Shown here: in pieces, positions 1-6,983 of the stretch
Numbering within the stretch: position 1 is the first letter of the stretch
Layout of the letters: each line of letters opens with the position of its first letter
Origin: an uncultured Syntrophomonadaceae bacterium
GTDB lineage: Bacteria; Bacillota; Syntrophomonadia; Syntrophomonadales; Syntrophomonadaceae
NCBI GenBank assembly: GCA_944391275.1
Contig: CALXSZ010000115.1
Span: 1-23,975 of the forward strand
DNA: 23,975 bases
Direction of reading: 5' to 3'
Position numbers and translations under genes: made by a program
The notes under the pieces: generated by a model
The model's input: the letters and a program-made list of their open reading frames with translations, nothing else
What the model was told of the DNA's origin: nothing
The model's database searches: none

Positions 1-404
1 AATATGTGGATGCAATATAGACGGATGGGTATGTAATCCATCTTGTTAAAGATCTATGTTTGGCAACACACTGGCAACAAAAAATCAGATAGCCTCTACT
101 ATCTGAATAATGAAAAGAATACCAATACTCTGAGCCAAATCCCATAAGCAAATCTGTTTAGAAAACTTCTGACAGGAGCGAGTGGGAGTAATGCGTCCCA
201 TGAGAAATATCCGGAATATCCTTAGAACTTTTTCCGTAACAAAGGATTGAGCCGGATTTTTCTGTAAAGTAGAATCTGTTTAACAGTCGTAGACTTTTTG
301 CAAAGGTTTTTTCAACCGGAGCTTTCCAAAAGTAGGTGAAAAAATTTCCAGACCGAGAAAAACAGTCTGTAGGGTCTAACATCTTTTTATAAGGTGGGGT
401 TTTT
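1..404. other. Left-edge intergenic stretch, no supported gene
   Basis: No reading frame here has both a ribosome binding site and a recognisable product. A 74-codon minus-strand frame (382 to 158) lacks a Shine-Dalgarno sequence and resembles no family I know, although a minus-strand terminator lies 50 bp beyond its end. Just before the first gene, CAGAC (349-353) can pair with GTCTG (365-369), while the overlapping AGACC (350-354) can pair with GGTCT (373-377), so two small competing hairpins are possible in the leader of the 405 gene. Confidence 0.5.
79..106 (-). terminator. Intrinsic terminator reading leftward
   Basis: A perfect 8-bp inverted repeat, TCAGATAG (85-92) and CTATCTGA (99-106), has a 6-base loop. 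On the minus strand it is followed directly by a run of six T. No plus-strand T-run follows, so it works only leftward. The gene it would terminate is not identifiable. Confidence 0.65.
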
Positions 405-962
405 ATGGAAAGGGAAAATTTAACAGTTTACGAAGCGCAAGCTTTTGCTTGCGCTCAGGAGATTATTCAACAGTCTAATGCCAAAGCCGGGCAACTTTTT
501 TTAGTAGGATGCTCGACCAGTGAAATTTTAGGAGCTCATCCTGGAACGAACAGCGCGCCGGAGGTTGGACAGGCCGTAATGAATGGAATTTTGCGAGCCT
601 GCCGGAGCCATCAGTTGTATTTATGCGGACAATGCTGTGAGCATCTAAACCGGGCGGTTATTTTAGAAAGTGCGGCCGCGGAACGCTATGGTTACGAAGA
701 AGTTTGTGTGATCCCCCAGCCTAAAGCCGGCGGTTCCTTTGCAGCCGCCTTATGGAAAGCGCTGGATGCGCCTTGTGCGGTGGAACATGTGAAAGCGCAC
801 CTCGGGTTAGACATTGGATGCGTTATGATTGGAATGAATTTACGGGACGTGGCCGTCCCTGTACGGCTAAAAGCGTCGCATATCGGCCAGGCGCTGGTCT
901 GCGCGGCCAAAACGCGCCCGAAATTAATTGGCGGAGAAAGAGCTGTTTATCGAGCGATGTGA
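405..962 (+). CDS. YwlG-type TIGR01440/UPF0340 family protein
   Basis: The 185-residue product matches the YwlG family of Bacillota (TIGR01440, UPF0340, about 180 residues) over its full length. Family-like stretches are FLVGCSTSEILG near residue 32, GQCCEHLNRAV near residue 75 and the C-terminal VRLKASHIGQA. The biochemical function of the family is not established. The ATG start follows an AAGGTGGGG ribosome binding site. The protein looks soluble, with no signal peptide or membrane segment. The gene is the first plus-strand gene of the window and has no clear operon partner; the AEC transporter gene starts 130 bp downstream with its own ribosome binding site. Family assignment is firm, function unknown. 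Confidence 0.9.
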   Translation: MERENLTVYEAQAFACAQEIIQQSNAKAGQLFLVGCSTSEILGAHPGTNSAPEVGQAVMNGILRACRSHQLYLCGQCCEHLNRAVILESAAAERYGYEEVCVIPQPKAGGSFAAALWKALDAPCAVEHVKAHLGLDIGCVMIGMNLRDVAVPVRLKASHIGQALVCAAKTRPKLIGGERAVYRAM

Positions 963-974
963 CGGAATCCCCGT

Positions 975-1049
975 ATGAAAACGGCGCAGGCCCTTTGGCG
1001 GGAAATTTTTCACTTTTTCGATGGCGGACAGTCTGAAAACAACACTTAA
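975..1049 (+). CDS. Possible 24-residue peptide
   Basis: A short frame starts with ATG and encodes 24 residues containing ALWREIFHFF, which could form an amphipathic helix, then an acidic polar tail before TAA. No convincing ribosome binding site precedes it. It sits between the YwlG-type gene and the AEC permease gene. It may equally be chance; no family is recognised. Confidence 0.18.
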   Translation: MKTAQALWREIFHFFDGGQSENNT

Positions 1050-1092
1050 TCTACCGTTCAATGCGTGATGAGGAGGGAACTTTTTATTTTTT

Positions 1093-2031
1093 ATGGAAAA
1101 TCTCATCTTATCCGTTCAGTGCGTCCTGCCCATGTTTCTCATCCTGTTAACCGGCGTCTTCATTCGCAGAAGCCGTGTCGTTCCGCCTACGTTGTTTAAC
1201 CCGATGAGCATCATGACGTTTAAATTTCTGATGCCCTGTTTATTGTTTTACAATGTCTACTCAACCGATCTAAAAAAGACGTTTCAACCGGATTTAATGA
1301 TTTTCTTGATTGGATGGGTTTTAATTTGGTTTGGGCTGTCGTATCTCTTTTTCTTTACATTTGACAAAAACCCAAAGACACGGGGCGCCTATATCCAAAC
1401 GGCGTTTCGTTCGAATGTGGCCGTGATTGGCGTGTCCTTAGCGCAATCGCTGATGAGCGAGGCGGGAGTTGGGTCGGCAACGGTGGCAGTGTCTATTTTG
1501 GTGCCGCTATACAATATTTTGGCGGTTGTTACACTTGAAACATGCCGTCGCGGGACCTTGAATATTCGACGAACCCTGATCGAAATTATGAAAAATCCCC
1601 TGATTGTTGGATGTTTATTGGGTTTTATATGTCTTTTATTTCATATTCGTCTGTCTACTCCTGTCGAAGAAACCATCCAAAAATTAGGAAATACTGGCAG
1701 CGTGATGATGCTCGTCGCGTTAGGGGCTTCGATTCAATTGAAAGGTGTTTTGCAGAACCTCAAAAAAGTGCTGTTCTGCAATGGTATACGTTTGATTCTT
1801 GCACCGCTTTGCGCGCTGACTGCCGCCATTCTGTTCGGATTTCGCGGAGAAGCGCTGGCGGTTGTGTTGATCTGTACGGCCAGCCCGACGGCTTCCGCCG
1901 CTTATCCCATGGCGATTGCCTGTGAAAGCGACCATGAACTGACCGGGCAAAGCGTGGTAACGACGTCTCTTTTTTGTTGTCTCACGCTATTTCTTTGGAT
2001 TTTTATCTTAAAGCAGCTGGGATTTCTATAA
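1093..2031 (+). CDS. AEC-family transporter (auxin efflux carrier type)
   Basis: The 312-residue hydrophobic protein has the length and about ten membrane segments of the AEC (auxin efflux carrier/PIN-like, Mem_trans) family, which exports organic anions such as malate in bacteria. Visible features are the N-terminal segment with LTGVFIRRSRVVPP, the central AFRSNVAVIGVSLAQ resembling the conserved RSN-(V/I)-G motif of the first half, and a C-terminal STASPTASAAYPMA-like crossover (seen here as CTASPTASAAYPMA). The ATG lies about 15 bases after a GAGGAGGG ribosome binding site, unusually far, but no better in-frame start exists. Substrate cannot be told from sequence. A 41-bp tandem repeat array begins seven bases after its stop codon. 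Confidence 0.88.
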   Translation: MENLILSVQCVLPMFLILLTGVFIRRSRVVPPTLFNPMSIMTFKFLMPCLLFYNVYSTDLKKTFQPDLMIFLIGWVLIWFGLSYLFFFTFDKNPKTRGAYIQTAFRSNVAVIGVSLAQSLMSEAGVGSATVAVSILVPLYNILAVVTLETCRRGTLNIRRTLIEIMKNPLIVGCLLGFICLLFHIRLSTPVEETIQKLGNTGSVMMLVALGASIQLKGVLQNLKKVLFCNGIRLILAPLCALTAAILFGFRGEALAVVLICTASPTASAAYPMAIACESDHELTGQSVVTTSLFCCLTLFLWIFILKQLGFL

Positions 2032-2038
2032 ATTTCAT

Positions 2039-2244
2039 TCTTAAACATCCATTGGACGTCTAACACCCAAAGATTTAATTGTTAAGCCTTAATTGGACGT
2101 CTAACACCCAAAGATTTAATTCTTAAGCCTTAATTGGATGTTTAACACCCAAAGATTTGATTCTTAAACTTCCATTGGATGTCTAACGCTCAAAAATTTA
2201 ATTCTTAAGCGCCAAATTAGGCGCCTAACGTAAAGCGATTTAAT
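2039..2244. repeat. 41-bp tandem repeat, five units, palindromic core
   Basis: Five head-to-tail units occupy 2039-2079, 2080-2120, 2121-2161, 2162-2202 and 2203-2244 (the last is 42 bp). The unit begins TCTTAAGCC, has a core around TTGGACGTCTAA and ends AAAGATTTAAT. Units 2 and 3 are nearly identical; units 4 and 5 are more diverged. The core is a near-palindrome; in unit 5 it has become a perfect 12-bp palindrome, TTAGGCGCCTAA. There are no unique spacers, so this is not a CRISPR array. It lies directly after the AEC permease gene and before a decayed gene. Confidence 0.93.
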
Positions 2245-2388
2245 CCGCGAACCCTCCTTTCTTTCTATTATAAAATTTTCGATGGAAAGAAGAAATGCAG
2301 TCGGTTTGCACAACGATGTTTTGGGAAAATAAAAGGAGATTTTTCTCCATAAAAAAGGATTATTAAGCCGGGACGAGATCCTTCTTTC

Positions 2389-2787
2389 ATGAGCGATATA
2401 ATAAGTGTTGGGATCGGTGTTTTTAGAATAATTTGGACGATTTTAACCTTTCGTATGGGCGGAAGGCTTTTTGCTTTATTTGGCGTCTTCTTCTTTGCGG
2501 CGGCTATCATGCAGGCAGGATATCCTTTCAAAAATGCTGTAGAAGAAACCGTTATTCTATCTTTTATTCTATCTTTGACGGTGTAGAGACGAACAAGAGG
2601 AGGACGATCCATTGAACCAACGTTTCGAGCCGAAAACATCCGCTTTGAACGGAAGACGTCATCCGTATGGAATCGTTTTTGCCCGTATTGTGGGACGAAA
2701 ACGCAGGAAGAGAATTTTTTCGAAAATCGGGTCGGAAATTGTAAATATATGAAAAATGGGAGTATTTTCTGTATAATTATTGTATAA
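2389..2787 (+). pseudogene. Decayed membrane/zinc-ribbon protein gene with frameshifts
   Basis: Protein-like pieces follow one another in order but in four successive frames. The first piece (from the ATG at 2389) is a membrane hairpin ending LFALFGVFFFAAAIMQAGYPFKN. The second, in another frame, reads NRYSIFYSIFDG around 2550. The third reads DEQEEDDPLNQRFEP around 2588-2630. The fourth, from about 2680, is a zinc-ribbon start FCPYCGTKTQEENFF. This order (membrane hairpin, a KNRYSxFD-like stretch, an acidic DPLN linker, then a CPxCG zinc ribbon) is the plan of small clostridial membrane proteins I recall. A perfect 12-bp tandem duplication (2553-2564 and 2565-2576) inserts a second YSIF. At least three frame changes argue for decay rather than sequencing error. 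The exact 5' end is uncertain. Confidence 0.6.
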
Positions 2788-2788
2788 T
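2772..2788 (+). promoter_or_regulatory. Tandem TATAAT -10 boxes before the YbjQ-type gene
   Basis: Two perfect TATAAT hexamers, 2772-2777 and 2783-2788, are each preceded by TG one base upstream or adjacent (TGTATAAT), giving extended -10 character. No good -35 box is visible. They lie about 100 bp before the start of the YbjQ-type gene and overlap the 3' end of the decayed gene upstream. Confidence 0.5.
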
Positions 2789-2885
2789 TGTACGGTAAAA
2801 GGTTTTAATAAAGAAAAAAGCGGGATTTTGTTTGCCGCGTTTAAAAACGAGAAAAATCTTTTCAAAAAGAAATGGGGGAGCACTT

Positions 2886-3203
2886 GTGGTTTTAGTGAAT
2901 ACGGATTATATTTCCGGGAAAAAATTTGAGATGTTGGGATTGGTGCAGGGGAGTACAATTCAATCTAAAAACATTGGACATGATTTGGGGCAAAGTTTAA
3001 AAACGCTGGTTGGCGGAGAATTAAAAGCGTATAATAAAATGATGATGGATGCCCGGGATCTGGCTACGAGAAGGATGGTCGATCAAGCCGAAGCCTTGGG
3101 AGCGGACGCCGTGATTAATATCCGGTACAGTTCTGCGGCGGTGATGGCGGGCGCAGCGGAAATCATGGCTTATGGGACGGCGGTCCGATTCGTCAAAGAA
3201 TGA
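2886..3203 (+). CDS. YbjQ/UPF0145 family protein
   Basis: The product is a 105-residue protein of the YbjQ/UPF0145 family (formerly annotated as heavy-metal-binding), which forms oligomeric rings in solved structures; its cellular role is unclear. Family features are the N-terminal NTDYISGKKFEMLGLVQGST, the central GGELKAYNKMM with a following RxxAxxRM-like helix, and the C-terminal EALGADAVINIRY followed by a glycine/alanine segment ending YGTAV. I chose the GTG at 2886 because it follows GGGGGAG by five bases and gives the usual family length; the longer frame from 2832 adds a basic tail absent from the family. It is a single-gene unit behind the 2772-2788 promoter. Confidence 0.88.
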   Translation: MVLVNTDYISGKKFEMLGLVQGSTIQSKNIGHDLGQSLKTLVGGELKAYNKMMMDARDLATRRMVDQAEALGADAVINIRYSSAAVMAGAAEIMAYGTAVRFVKE

Positions 3204-3266
3204 AGAACGGTTTTAGAACGGCCTTTTTTAGGAAATGTGGGAATGGTTGTCGTCTGATTTTTCAGG

Positions 3267-3479
3267 ATGGACATTTTTTATAAAAATCTTCCAGTTGAAC
3301 GTGGATTCCGAGCTGTTTTCTGGGTTTTCGAAGATGGGATACCTTTATCAAAAAACGTAGAGGAATCGAAAAACTTGACGAGAAAAGCATTTTCTTATAT
3401 ACTTGAAGCGCGTAAAGGAAGCGGAGAAGAGGTTTTCTGTCTGATGAAAGCCGACGATTTGCACGAAAACCTCGTTTGA
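3267..3479 (+). CDS. Small hypothetical ORF, 70 residues
   Basis: The frame runs from ATG to TGA and stops eight bases before a strong plus-strand terminator, which favours a real transcript. The peptide has a plausible mixed composition, with FRAVFWVFEDGIPLSKN in the first half and a lysine/glutamate-rich second half. No ribosome binding site precedes the ATG and no family is recognised. It may be a remnant of a longer gene. Confidence 0.25.
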   Translation: MDIFYKNLPVERGFRAVFWVFEDGIPLSKNVEESKNLTRKAFSYILEARKGSGEEVFCLMKADDLHENLV

Positions 3480-3486
3480 AAAAAGC

Positions 3487-3533
3487 AGCGAGACATTGCT
3501 GTTGTTTAAGAACAGCGAGTGTCTCGCTTTTTT
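3487..3533 (+). terminator. Intrinsic terminator
   Basis: The long hairpin has a perfect outer stem, AGCGAGACA (3487-3495) with TGTCTCGCT (3520-3528), and an inner stem, TGCTGTT with AACAGCG, followed by six T. It ends plus-strand transcription from the YbjQ-type gene and the small frame after it. Confidence 0.85.
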
Positions 3534-3590
3534 ATTGCTTCAAAAGCGCTGACAAACGATATCGAAACACATTTTCTGGGAGGAATTGAA

Positions 3591-4643
3591 ATGGAAGTAT
3601 TTCTTCAGCTTCTTTTGCTGGCAGCAGGACTTATTTTATTGGTAAAAGGAGCTGATTGGTTTGTAGATGGAGCCTCCGGACTGGCTACACGGTTTGGTAT
3701 TCCGCAATTGGTGATCGGATTGACCATCGTTGCCATGGGGACCAGCGCGCCGGAAGCGGCTGTCAGTATCACTTCGGCGTTAAAGGGAAATGCCGATATT
3801 ACCATTGGAAATATTGTGGGCAGCAATATTCTCAATATTTTAATTATCTTGGGGCTTTCCGCCGTTATAACCCCTCTGGCGGTTGCAAGATCCACCGTGC
3901 GTGTGGAAATTCCCTTCATGATTGCGATTACGCTTATCTTGCTTTGGATGGGATGGGATCAAACCGTCGGACTTTTGGACGGAATTCTTTTGCTTTTGCT
4001 TTTTCTCCTTTACTTGGGATATCTGTTCCGGATGGCGCAGGCTTCTTACGTTATTAAGGCCGAAAAAAGTCTGCGGAAGGAAGAAAATACCTTGAATTTG
4101 GACAAGGTTTCTCATGCACAGGAAAATCCGGAAAAAGAGGAAATTCCCGAAAAACCGAATATTGAAACGCCGAATATTGAAACGAAAACAGCGTCTCAGA
4201 AGAAAGGCTGGTTTTTGGCTTTGCTAACATTCGGAGGGCTTTTTTTGGTTATTTTAGGAAGCAATCTTACGGTGGATGCGGCCAGCGCCATCGCGCGTGT
4301 TGTAGGGTTGAGCGAACGATTTATTGGATTGACCATTGTTGCGCTGGGAACGTCCCTGCCAGAGCTGTTCACATCCGTTTCCGCTGCGCGCAAGGGCAAT
4401 GCGGATATTGCTATTGGAAATATTGTCGGCAGCAATGTCTTCAATATTCTGTTCGTAATTGGGCTTTCCGCTCTAATCATTCCGGTTTCTTTCGCGAGCG
4501 CCTTTCGATTGGATACGCTGGTTGCCATTGCAGCGGCGGTTTTTCTTTGGCTTTGCTGTTTCCGGAATCAAAAATTGCAGCGAGCGGCTGGGGCAGGGAT
4601 GCTCCTGGGTTATTTGGTTTATTTCATCTGGATCTGTCGGTAA
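3591..4643 (+). CDS. CaCA-family calcium/sodium antiporter (YrbG-like)
   Basis: This 350-residue membrane protein is a K+-independent Ca2+/Na+ exchanger-type member of the CaCA family. Both alpha repeats are intact: GLTIVAMGTSAPE near residues 43-55 with GNIVGSN at 73-79, and GLTIVALGTSLPE near 246-258 with GNIVGSN at 277-283. The acidic residue in each GTSxPE is the expected ion ligand. Between the halves (about residues 155-205) is a charged, cytoplasmic-looking loop containing a 15-bp tandem duplication that repeats the residues PNIET. The ATG at 3591 follows GGGAGG by seven bases; the longer frame from 3519 would begin within the preceding terminator and is rejected. Ion specificity is inferred only from family. 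Confidence 0.92.
   Translation: MEVFLQLLLLAAGLILLVKGADWFVDGASGLATRFGIPQLVIGLTIVAMGTSAPEAAVSITSALKGNADITIGNIVGSNILNILIILGLSAVITPLAVARSTVRVEIPFMIAITLILLWMGWDQTVGLLDGILLLLLFLLYLGYLFRMAQASYVIKAEKSLRKEENTLNLDKVSHAQENPEKEEIPEKPNIETPNIETKTASQKKGWFLALLTFGGLFLVILGSNLTVDAASAIARVVGLSERFIGLTIVALGTSLPELFTSVSAARKGNADIAIGNIVGSNVFNILFVIGLSALIIPVSFASAFRLDTLVAIAAAVFLWLCCFRNQKLQRAAGAGMLLGYLVYFIWICR
4155..4184 (+). repeat. 15-bp perfect tandem duplication inside the antiporter gene
   Basis: CCGAATATTGAAACG occurs twice in direct succession (4155-4169, 4170-4184). It is in frame and duplicates five residues in the hydrophilic loop between the two antiporter halves, so it is tolerated there. Confidence 0.9.
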
Positions 4644-4759
4644 AATTCCACCCAAAAAGCAAAATGGCTGTAAATCGGTTGATATAATCAATCATCCAGG
4701 GATATTGAATTGAGCGGATAATGCGTTTAGAAAGAAGTCGATCCGAATCCGAAATTTGA

Positions 4760-4915
4760 AATGCGCTTGTGTGGGCAAGGGAACGAGGCTTTTCCAGATT
4801 TTACAGAAAAATTCAAAATTGGATGGAATAGGAAGACATTGCACAGGCGCTCTCTTACCCGGCTATTTTGGAAAGCGGCGCGGTGAAAGCGCTTTATAAT
4901 GCGGAGGGCCGCTAA
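4760..4915 (+). pseudogene. Possible gene remnant, C-terminal fragment
   Basis: Two protein-like pieces lie in different frames. One reads EAFPDFTEKFKIGW before about 4828. The next, opening after a TAG at 4829, reads EDIAQALSYPAILESGAVKA and ends with TAA at 4913-4915. Codon choice in the second piece resembles the neighbouring genes. No start, ribosome binding site or family is recognised. It may be the tail of a decayed gene. Confidence 0.3.
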
Positions 4916-5324
4916 AAGATCTTTCATTGAAACGCACGAACCCCATTAAATGGTTGTTGAAAGATCAAGTGTATATCATAAAAAGAGCGCTAGAGCGCGA
5001 ACCGCACGCTCTTTTGAGTGGGAGTTTTGTTTCAAAAGACTTTATGGATCGCTCTTTGGTTCGTTTTCCATGGATGGGAGCGATCGATATTTTGTCCAGC
5101 GATAGACGGCCACAGTAGAGGTGTTCGCGAAGGACGCATGCGTTTCTAATGGACTGTCCTTTATCTCGTCGAATGTACGGTACGGCTTTGGATTTTCTGT
5201 TTTGGACGCCATTACGCACAGAAAAAGCGGAAGAATCCCAAAAAGCGCGGGAGGATATTTGGCGGCTAAAAAAGCGTTTTTTCAAAAGAATCGACGCACG
5301 AGGAGAGGGCTTATTAGCATGTAT
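4916..5324. other. Intergenic region with short overlapping frames
   Basis: Several 60- to 106-codon frames overlap on both strands, none with a convincing ribosome binding site. One plus-strand frame around 5190-5320 contains ALDFLFWTPLRTEKAE and a lysine-rich helix and could be decayed coding DNA. A 9-bp inverted repeat, AAAAGAGCG (4981-4989) with CGCTCTTTT (5007-5015), could form a hairpin but lacks a long T-run. No gene is called. Confidence 0.4.
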
Positions 5325-5353
5325 TTTACGGATGGAAATAAAATTGATATAAT
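5325..5353 (+). promoter_or_regulatory. Sigma-A-like promoter for azlC-azlD
   Basis: A perfect -10 TATAAT (5348-5353) with TGA upstream lies 17 bp from a weak -35, TTTACG (5325-5330). The azlC start codon follows about 30 bp downstream. Confidence 0.5.
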
Positions 5354-5383
5354 AGAAGAATAGAAAAAAATAGTTTAGGGGAA

Positions 5384-6136
5384 GTGGACGTCATTTTAGA
5401 GGAGAAAATCTCCCAGCGAAAGCAGGTTTTTCGAGAGGGAATACGCGATGGATTTCCGATTGGTTTAGGGTATTTTGCGGTATCTTTTTCTCTGGGGATC
5501 GCGGCGCACCATGCTGGGCTGACGGCCTTTCAGGGATTTCTTGCCAGCCTGTTAACGAACGCTTCAGCCGGAGAATACGCGGTCTTTATGTTAATCGCCG
5601 CAGACGCTGCTTACATTGAGATTGCCATCGTTACGCTGATCACCAACGCTCGATACTTATTGATGAGTTGCGCCTTAAGTCAGCGGTTTTCATCCGATAC
5701 GCCGTTTTATCACCGGCTATTGGTGGGATTTGATATTACCGATGAAATTTTCGGCATTACTTTTTCGCGGTCCGGGAAACTGAACCCGTTCTATTCCTAT
5801 GGCGCCATGCTGGCGTCCATGCCGTTTTGGGCGACAGGAACCGCATTGGGGATTGTTGCAGGCAATATTCTGCCCGTTCGTGTCGTCAGCGCGTTAAGCG
5901 TGGCGTTATACGGCATGTTCTTAGCGGTGATCATTCCGCCGGCGCGTAAAAATCGAGTGATTGCGGGGCTTGTGGGGGTAAGTTTTGCAGTTAGTTTCGC
6001 GGTTACCCATCTTCCAGGGATAAAAGAAATTTCCAGCGGCAACCGCACGATTCTTTTGACGTTGGTGTTGTCGGCGGCCGCAGCGATTTTTTTCCCCGTA
6101 AAAGGACAGGAGGAGGAATCCGAACATGACGCATAA
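5384..6136 (+). CDS. azlC: AzlC-family branched-chain amino acid exporter subunit
   Basis: The 250-residue protein is a member of the AzlC family, the large subunit of a two-part exporter for branched-chain amino acids and analogues (BrnF-type) in the plasma membrane. It starts with a charged segment and then GIRDGFPIGLGYFAVSFSLG, the conserved AzlC opening, followed by TNASAGEYA, the LITNARYLLMS stretch and GFDITDE, all typical of the family. The GTG start at 5384 has an AGGGGAA ribosome binding site only two to three bases away, closer than usual, but no other in-frame start is available before the conserved region. It overlaps azlD by 11 bases, indicating translational coupling. Confidence 0.9.
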   Translation: MDVILEEKISQRKQVFREGIRDGFPIGLGYFAVSFSLGIAAHHAGLTAFQGFLASLLTNASAGEYAVFMLIAADAAYIEIAIVTLITNARYLLMSCALSQRFSSDTPFYHRLLVGFDITDEIFGITFSRSGKLNPFYSYGAMLASMPFWATGTALGIVAGNILPVRVVSALSVALYGMFLAVIIPPARKNRVIAGLVGVSFAVSFAVTHLPGIKEISSGNRTILLTLVLSAAAAIFFPVKGQEEESEHDA

Positions 6137-6437
6137 TATTTATCTTTACATCGCAATTATGGCGTGGGTTTCTTTTCTCATCCGGGTTTTACCTTTAACG
6201 CTGATCCAGCGACAAATTAAAAACCGTTTCTTGCAGTCCTTTTTATACTATGTCCCATACGTGACATTGGCAGTCATGACGTTCCCGGCGATTTTGGAGG
6301 CGACGCAAAGTCCGCTGGCCGGAGCCTTTGCTTTGATCGTCGGAGTAGCGGCTGCTTGGTTCGGCGCAACGTTGTTTCAAGTTTCCGTTGCGTGTTGTAT
6401 GGTTGTATTGATTGCAGAATTTTTCTTATGCCGCTAA
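6126..6437 (+). CDS. azlD: AzlD-family branched-chain amino acid exporter subunit
   Basis: The 103-residue, four-segment membrane protein is an AzlD-family (BrnE-type) small subunit. It shows the family pattern of an N-terminal WVSFLIRVLPLTL helix, then FLQSFLYYVPYVTLAVMTFP, where the paired prolines are conserved, and a final hydrophobic segment. The ATG at 6126 follows AGGAGG and lies inside the end of azlC, so the two proteins are probably made together and form one exporter. A terminator follows about 80 bp after the stop. Confidence 0.9.
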   Translation: MTHNIYLYIAIMAWVSFLIRVLPLTLIQRQIKNRFLQSFLYYVPYVTLAVMTFPAILEATQSPLAGAFALIVGVAAAWFGATLFQVSVACCMVVLIAEFFLCR

Positions 6438-6519
6438 GGAAAAAGGCCAGGGAGGGAAAAAGAAAAATATTTTCCGCTTGCTTTTTCGAGTAAAAGAGTA
6501 TATGATAAAAATGATTTAT

Positions 6520-6562
6520 AAAACGCTTTGCGAGCTTTGTGCGCTGGTAAAGCGTTTTTTTA
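6520..6562 (+). terminator. Intrinsic terminator of azlC-azlD
   Basis: The stem AAAACGCTTT (6520-6529) pairs with AAAGCGTTTT (6549-6558), followed by a T-run. A promoter-like pair, TTGCTT (6478-6483) and TATGAT (6501-6506) with 17-bp spacing, lies just upstream, so a very short transcript ending here is also possible. Confidence 0.8.
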
Positions 6563-6663
6563 TTTCGATTCGTGTTTTGCGAAAAGGCGTTTGAATGGGT
6601 TTTCGTTGAAAAAATTCCTGTGAAAAACCGCTGGCGCCTTTTGGATTTGGAAAGGAAAGAAAA

Positions 6664-6936
6664 ATGCAAAAAATTGTAGAGAAAACCGAACAGAACTGTA
6701 AAATCTTACAACTTATTCCCGCGGACGTTATGCAGGCGGTTCCCCCGGAAAAGAAAGAAGAATTCCAATGGGGCGTGATTACTTTCCTGAAAAGGGAAAA
6801 GGAAACGCTTTATCAAGAATTCGCTCAACCTCAGGCGGTTTCCGAGGAAATTCGGCGTCAACTGGAAGAAACCATACGAGGTTTTGCCGACATGGTTCGA
6901 GCCAGACACAAAAAAGCGATTGAAAAACGGGGTTAA
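6664..6936 (+). CDS. Small hypothetical protein, 90 residues
   Basis: The frame starts with ATG after AAAGGAAAG and ends 18 bases before a strong bidirectional terminator, and is isolated between two terminators, so it is probably a real single gene. The product is charged and predicted mostly helical. It contains LIPADVMQAVPPEKKEEF in the first third and a lysine/arginine-rich C-terminal helix (VRARHKKAIEKR). There is no signal peptide, membrane segment or cysteine motif. I recognise no family. The composition fits a cytoplasmic helical protein of unknown role. Confidence 0.65.
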   Translation: MQKIVEKTEQNCKILQLIPADVMQAVPPEKKEEFQWGVITFLKREKETLYQEFAQPQAVSEEIRRQLEETIRGFADMVRARHKKAIEKRG

Positions 6937-6954
6937 AAGAAATTCCTAAAAAAG

Positions 6955-6983
6955 AGCTTCCTGGAAAACCGGGAAGCCTTTTT
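6955..6983. terminator. Bidirectional intrinsic terminator
   Basis: GCTTCCTGG (6956-6964) pairs with CCGGGAAGC (6969-6977) across an AAAA loop. A run of T follows on the plus strand, and the A-run upstream gives a T-run on the minus strand. Confidence 0.85.

Noticed and set aside
21..92. Possible tail of an integrase (frame ending LATHWQQKIR)
   Set aside because: Only 23 codons are open before a stop, no recombinase motif is visible, and the match rests on an impression of the ending.
158..382. 74-codon minus-strand frame
   Set aside because: No ribosome binding site and no recognisable family, despite a minus-strand terminator downstream.
752..1036. 94-codon plus-strand frame overlapping the YwlG-type gene
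   Set aside because: Out of frame with a well-supported gene and Arg/Cys/Gly-rich like a shadow translation.
2039..2244. CRISPR array
   Set aside because: Units are head to tail with no unique spacers, and no cas genes are present.
2268..2639. 123-codon minus-strand frame
   Set aside because: It lies antisense to a decayed plus-strand gene whose domain order is recognisable, and has no ribosome binding site or family.
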